Positions 60,829 to 64,000 of a DNA stretch of 64,000 nt are shown here, piece after piece. A program made the translations under genes and the position numbers. The stretch lies in the NCBI RefSeq assembly GCF_965196975.1, contig NZ_OZ239981.1, positions 2,542,001-2,606,000 on the forward strand. Reading direction: 5' to 3'. The notes beneath the pieces are model-generated. The model searched no databases, was not told the origin of the DNA, and was given only the letters and a program-made list of their open reading frames with translations. Source of the DNA: Endozoicomonas sp965196975 (GTDB lineage: Bacteria; Pseudomonadota; Gammaproteobacteria; Pseudomonadales; Endozoicomonadaceae). The first letter of the stretch is position 1. The number at the start of each line of letters is the position of its first letter.

Positions 60829-61213
60829 AGGCCGTCTGCCATGCCTTGAGTTTACGGGCCAGGTAGCGCCGGTTGATTTTCAGCACAAACGCGGCTTCGG
60901 TCAGCGTCATCTCACGACACAATGCCAGCACATCGTCTTTAAACTCCGCCGGAAATACCTTGTAGTAAAGAGCCCGGGTCGGGTACGCCCAGTAAAACTC
61001 ATCCACCTCTGGCTGTGATTTGCCCGGCTTGCGCCTGCGGATCTGGCGTTCACTGAGTTTGGGGTAGCTGCTGTTTTCCCCGGATTTCACGTAGAGGACA
61101 AACCGTCCACAGGCTGCCCGTTGCTGTTGGCAATACGAACGCCAGCCACAGTTCAGACAGGGGCAATTGTCCTCTTCCATCAGGGTTGCTTCAATCCGTG
61201 CTTGTGCCGCCAT
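60809..61213 (-). CDS. Phage protein with Cys cluster, 134 aa
   Basis: CPCLNCGWRSYCQQQRAACG near the N-terminus suggests a zinc finger. The C-terminal MTLTEAAFVLKINRRYLARKLKAWQ is a helix-turn-helix-like segment. Together this suggests a DNA-binding phage protein of unknown role. It lies in the replication/recombination operon between the DUF1367 and Ref-like genes. Confidence 0.65.
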   Translation of the reverse strand: MAAQARIEATLMEEDNCPCLNCGWRSYCQQQRAACGRFVLYVKSGENSSYPKLSERQIRRRKPGKSQPEVDEFYWAYPTRALYYKVFPAEFKDDVLALCREMTLTEAAFVLKINRRYLARKLKAWQTACDPQRA

Positions 61214-61245
61214 CCTTCGCTCTTCCTCTTCCGGACCACTGTCCG

Positions 61246-61746
61246 CTAATCAAAATTCACCAGCTGCTCAACCAGCCGGTCTACCCTCTCACGACTCCAA
61301 CCCCGTTTGGGACTCAGCACATACCGGAGAAACACATCCAGCACTGCGGAGTAGACTTTCTCAAACTCCATCTGCTCCATATTCCTGAAAGCAATGCTCT
61401 TCGCCCTTACCCGCACCTTGCCGTCGGGGAAGCCAATCACCTGGTAGAAACCGGCCTGCACCAGAGCCCAATAGCGAAACTCGTCGAAATCCGGCAACGG
61501 CGTCACCCAGCGGTTGGAGCCAGCCATCTGCACCGGTGACTGCGGCAACCGCTCAAACTCGCCATAAGCGATACTGCACAGCTTCATAAACTTGCGGTGG
61601 AACCGGGCATTGCGAGCCTTACGGAACTCGGCACTGATCACCTGCCCCGGTTGCAGTTGGAGAATGAACGCCTCATCGTTGGCCGATACCGGCAACAGGA
61701 TCGGTTGCGGCTGATAACTGCGCACCAGTTCCAGAGCAGCGGCCAT
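61246..61746 (-). CDS. DUF1367-family phage protein
   Basis: 166 residues: PGQVISAEFRKARNARFHRKFMKLCSIAYGEFE, FRYWALVQAGFYQVIGFPDGKVRVRAKSIAFRNMEQMEFEKVYSAVLDVFLRYVL. This is the pattern of DUF1367 proteins found after replication genes in lambdoid phages. The ATG overlaps the P-like stop (TGATG). Confidence 0.85.
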   Translation of the reverse strand: MAAALELVRSYQPQPILLPVSANDEAFILQLQPGQVISAEFRKARNARFHRKFMKLCSIAYGEFERLPQSPVQMAGSNRWVTPLPDFDEFRYWALVQAGFYQVIGFPDGKVRVRAKSIAFRNMEQMEFEKVYSAVLDVFLRYVLSPKRGWSRERVDRLVEQLVNFD

Positions 61747-62477
61747 CAGAACATCCCCATCAGCTTGGCCCTGGCACTCTCACCATCCAGCGGATCGATT
61801 CCCTGGTCGTTCATGGTCTCCCGCTGCAACTGGCTTGAGTAAGTCGCCGGATCAAACCGGTGTTCGATGGCCAGCTGATCTTCCAGTGGCTCTCCTTTCA
61901 ACACTCGGTTGGTCAGAGCCTGATAGGCATTGGTAAATTTCACTTTCACATCGCGGCACTCCTGTGCTGAGCCAGCAGAACGCAACTCATGCCAGCCTGC
62001 CGTCCGCCCCGCCAGATACACCGCCCGATGGGACCATGGGTGGTGGTTTGGTGAACCGGCATGGTCATTAGCTTCCTGCCAGGCTTTCGCCATCTCCGGC
62101 AACCCCATGTCCTCGGGCTTCGGCTGACAGAACCGGCGAAACTCCGGGGCCGAGGGAGGCCAGTCGTTCCCCTCCCGTTTCACCCGGCGAATGCCCAGCT
62201 CCAACTGGTTCGGATGCAGGTCGATCAGAGTATCCAGCCACTGCCCCGTCCGATCCGCCAGACCGTGCTCCCGTGTCCACTTCGCTCCGTACAGGCCGAT
62301 CATGATCCCAAACAGGTCCGCAATCTGCTTCGGGGTGATATCGTTCGCGCTCCTGCGCTCTTCCATGGGAGGCGAACCCTGCGCCGGTCGCTTGCTCTGG
62401 TGCGTAGTGTTCTGCGTTGGCTTCGAGGAATTGATCAAGCGCGCTGGGTTTGACAGAAGATCTTTGCCTTGCTGCAT
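61746..62477 (-). CDS. Phage replication protein P-like (helicase loader)
   Basis: 243 residues: DITPKQIADLFGIMIGLYGAKWTREHGLADRTGQWLDTLIDL...GNDWPPSAPEFRRFCQP, the lambda P/DnaC-loader pattern, and a conserved C-terminal helical part. It would recruit host helicase to the phage origin. The start at 62477 leaves about 40 residues before the conserved domain, as in lambda P. It overlaps the O-like frame by 410 bp. Confidence 0.8.
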   Translation of the reverse strand: MQQGKDLLSNPARLINSSKPTQNTTHQSKRPAQGSPPMEERRSANDITPKQIADLFGIMIGLYGAKWTREHGLADRTGQWLDTLIDLHPNQLELGIRRVKREGNDWPPSAPEFRRFCQPKPEDMGLPEMAKAWQEANDHAGSPNHHPWSHRAVYLAGRTAGWHELRSAGSAQECRDVKVKFTNAYQALTNRVLKGEPLEDQLAIEHRFDPATYSSQLQRETMNDQGIDPLDGESARAKLMGMF

Positions 62478-63423
62478 AGTTCACCGTCCATGGATTTTTA
62501 AGGTTGTCAGGGTTATTCAGGTAGGGTTCTGTGGTCATCACGTACTGGGTGCCGGTGGTACCGGTTTCGTCACAGTAACGACGGTAAGCCATCAGGTTGG
62601 CCAGCAGTTGATCAGAGTTGAAGCCCTCTTGCCGAATCAGCTTCCGGTACTTGTTGAAGGTTTTCTGCCTGTAGCCCTTTTTGCCCTCACGCTTTGGGAA
62701 GTTTGTCCACCACTGTTCAAAGTCTGCTGACAACTCATCCGTTTTTTCAGTGGGTTTCTGAGTAACCGGATCAGGTTGCTCAGTCGTGCTCCCGGCACTT
62801 GGTGGCACTTCCCCCGTCCTGGGGGTCGTACCAGTTGTGCTCCCGGCACTTGGTGGCACTTCCCCCGTCCTGGGGGTCGTGCAGTCGTCAGACTGCACAT
62901 ATGTTTTAGGTTTATCTCTCTTACTCTCTATCTCTCTTTCTCTCTTTCTCTCTAAGCGATCATCTGACGATGAACTCACGATCCGTTCACGAATCGTATC
63001 CAGCCGTTTAACTATGCCCTCTGAGCCCTTATAAACACTGGCTTTGTCAGCCATTGACTGAAGCAGTAACGACAGATCAGGCAGGTTATCCGGCAGCTCT
63101 TCCAGATGTTTGATCCGTGCCTCTAACTGCCCCTGATTGGTCGGCTCGTTGTACTGGAAAAACTTATTAATGCAGATAAAGTCCGACCCCTCGCGACGAC
63201 TGATAAATCCAATCGTCGCCAGATCGTCAAGAGATCGTGAGGTGATCGTATGAGTCCAGCCCAGATCCGCCGTGATGTACCCCATGGGTAGCCGGTAGAC
63301 GCCACTCAGGTCACTGTGTTCACAGGTCAAAAGGTAAACTGCGAGCAGTTTGCTATCACCGGACAACGACTGAATGTCATCACTGATCCAGAAACGACTT
63401 TCGATCTTGCCAAAGGTTTTCAT
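62068..63423 (-). CDS. Phage replication initiator O-like
   Basis: The N-terminal winged-helix-type domain (MKTFGKIESRFWISDDIQSLSGDSKLLAVYLLTCEHSDLSGVYRLP, LGWTHTITSRSLDDLATIGFI) is followed by a linker with a 17-residue tandem repeat (TTPRTGEVPPSAGSTTG). The conserved C-terminal part is FEQWWTNFPKREGKKGYRQKTFNKYRKLIRQ...TEPYLNNPDNLKNPW. The last ~130 codons overlap the P-like gene in another frame and are Gly/Ala/Arg-rich, so their coding role is doubtful. Start ATG 63423 has GGGAGG. It presumably binds repeats inside its own gene. Confidence 0.8.
   Translation of the reverse strand: MKTFGKIESRFWISDDIQSLSGDSKLLAVYLLTCEHSDLSGVYRLPMGYITADLGWTHTITSRSLDDLATIGFISRREGSDFICINKFFQYNEPTNQGQLEARIKHLEELPDNLPDLSLLLQSMADKASVYKGSEGIVKRLDTIRERIVSSSSDDRLERKREREIESKRDKPKTYVQSDDCTTPRTGEVPPSAGSTTGTTPRTGEVPPSAGSTTEQPDPVTQKPTEKTDELSADFEQWWTNFPKREGKKGYRQKTFNKYRKLIRQEGFNSDQLLANLMAYRRYCDETGTTGTQYVMTTEPYLNNPDNLKNPWTVNYAARQRSSVKPSALDQFLEANAEHYAPEQATGAGFASHGRAQERERYHPEADCGPVWDHDRPVRSEVDTGARSGGSDGAVAGYSDRPASEPVGAGHSPGETGGERLASLGPGVSPVLSAEARGHGVAGDGESLAGS
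62786..62960. other. Candidate phage replication origin inside the O-like gene
   Basis: A perfect 44-bp direct repeat (62786-62829 and 62837-62880, period 51 bp) contains CCCCCGTCCTGGGGG palindromes. Next to it lies an AT-rich and pyrimidine-rich tract (62897-62957, CTCTCTTT repeats). Iterons beside an AT-rich tract inside the initiator gene is the arrangement of lambda ori. Confidence 0.5.
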
Positions 63424-63722
63424 CGTCTGCCCTCCCTGGGAAAATAGCGATCAGCCTCATCAACATTGTGCTGGTTAGTACGCATCCACTTATTGATAAA
63501 GCTCACCACCCGGTGTCCCGGGCCGGGCTCACTCCATTGGTCCAGCATGTATCGGTAGGCTTTCAGCAACTGCGCGGCAACATCGACATCCGGACACTCC
63601 CAGCACAGCTTCTCATAGTGGTCAGCCGATAAGGTCTGGTTTGGCCGGTCACACATTGGCCAGATAATGTCCTGCCAATGCTCGGGATGTTCAGGAATGT
63701 CCTGTTCCTCTGGGTCAATCAT
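63420..63722 (-). CDS. Phage early protein, 100 aa
   Basis: MIDPEEQDIPEHPEHWQDIIW, then LLKAYRYMLDQWSEPGPGHRVVSFINKWM. GGAGG precedes the ATG and its stop overlaps the O-like start (ATGA). First gene visible of the leftward replication operon. Not recognised. Confidence 0.65.
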   Translation of the reverse strand: MIDPEEQDIPEHPEHWQDIIWPMCDRPNQTLSADHYEKLCWECPDVDVAAQLLKAYRYMLDQWSEPGPGHRVVSFINKWMRTNQHNVDEADRYFPREGRR

Positions 63723-63936
63723 GGTGTGCCTCCATTCAATCGTTATGACTCACTCAAAATTCCATTTTTAAATTTAATTACCCGAATTATATTTACTCAC
63801 ATAAACTTTAATCGCAAATAATTTCACCTTTATAAACTAAAGCAATGATTCTTCACACTATCCACGAGGCTTGCCCATACATTCATCGGTTATGTCGTGT
63901 TAAATTTTTTTACATCCATAAACAACCACTACGGAA
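63723..63936. promoter_or_regulatory. Divergent promoter region of the prophage
   Basis: AT-rich spacer between the leftward replication operon and a rightward frame, the place where early promoters and operators are expected. No clear operator repeat seen. Confidence 0.4.
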
Positions 63937-64000
63937 ATGCATGTGACGATTCACTGGTCAGAACGAGCCCGACAGAAGGCAAGCGAACTCGGCATCCGGG
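63937..64000 (+). CDS. Start of a rightward gene, possibly phage repressor (partial)
   Basis: ATG 63937 (or GTG 63943) opens MHVTIHWSERARQKASELGIR and runs off the window. The Arg-rich helix and position opposite the replication operon would suit a CI/XRE-type repressor, but only 21 codons are visible. Confidence 0.35.
   Translation, partial: MHVTIHWSERARQKASELGIR

Noticed and set aside
62897..62957. CTCTCTTT microsatellite as a CRISPR or phase-variation tract
   Set aside because: No spacer structure and the unit is irregular. It lies inside the O-like gene and fits a low-complexity linker and AT-rich origin segment better.

Overview
The window looks like a chromosomal segment of a host-associated gammaproteobacterium. 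An Endozoicomonas-type Oceanospirillales is my best guess. That assignment is inference from gene content: a menFDHBCE operon beside ubiU/ubiV, a prkA-yeaH-spoVR block, a complete polyhydroxybutyrate (PHB) gene set, and about eleven insertion sequences (IS) of nine families in 64 kb. No taxonomic marker is present apart from a 5S rRNA fragment.

Layout. 0-2.5 kb: the left edge cuts an ISKra4-like element, followed by a polysaccharide-export ABC transporter pair whose permease has lost its N-terminus. 2.6-16.3 kb: ordinary chromosome, with ubiV, ubiU, thpR, menE-menC-menB-menH-menD-menF, small hypothetical genes and putP. 16.4-20.5 kb: the terminator and last ~32 nt of a 5S rRNA gene abut a P4-type tyrosine integrase. 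Then comes cassette 1: a small AP2-like protein with a 26-bp palindrome upstream, a YhhQ/VUT-family membrane protein, an XRE/S24-like repressor and a short leader protein. 20.6-29.5 kb: a pile-up of seven IS or remnants around a SnoaL-like gene and a repeat-containing membrane protein split by an IS1182 copy. 29.7-33.5 kb: a secreted leukocidin/cytolysin-like toxin with a C-terminal ricin-type lectin domain, a secreted partner candidate and a hypothetical gene. 33.8-39.9 kb: recX, spoVR, yeaH, prkA and an orphan antitoxin-like gene. 40-42.5 kb: IS5 and IS982 elements, the latter carrying a 170-bp MITE. 42.7-48.9 kb: phaB-phaC, phaR, and convergent bdhA, phaZ and a duplicated phasin. 49.1-54.4 kb: cassette 2, a diverged and partly broken paralogue of cassette 1, hit by an IS4 element and carrying two extra genes. 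54.6-64 kb: an IS66 copy, then a truncated prophage on the minus strand with replication O/P-like, Ref-like, endolysin, holin, TerS and TerL genes, cut inside a probable portal gene.

How the genes work together. The men operon and UbiU/V suggest flexible respiratory quinone supply with and without oxygen. The pha genes encode PHB synthesis, storage, regulation and re-use (no phaA seen). PrkA-YeaH-SpoVR is a conserved stress and stationary-phase module.

The least explained content is the duplicated AP2-like / S24-like repressor / VUT-transporter cassette with its palindrome and a shared non-coding block. It sits once beside an integrase and once beside prophage remnants. I regard it as the best candidate for an undescribed mobile or regulatory module. 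Several genes could be reconstructed across IS insertions from exact target-site duplications (IS1182 with CTAG, IS4 with 9 bp, IS982 with 8 bp).
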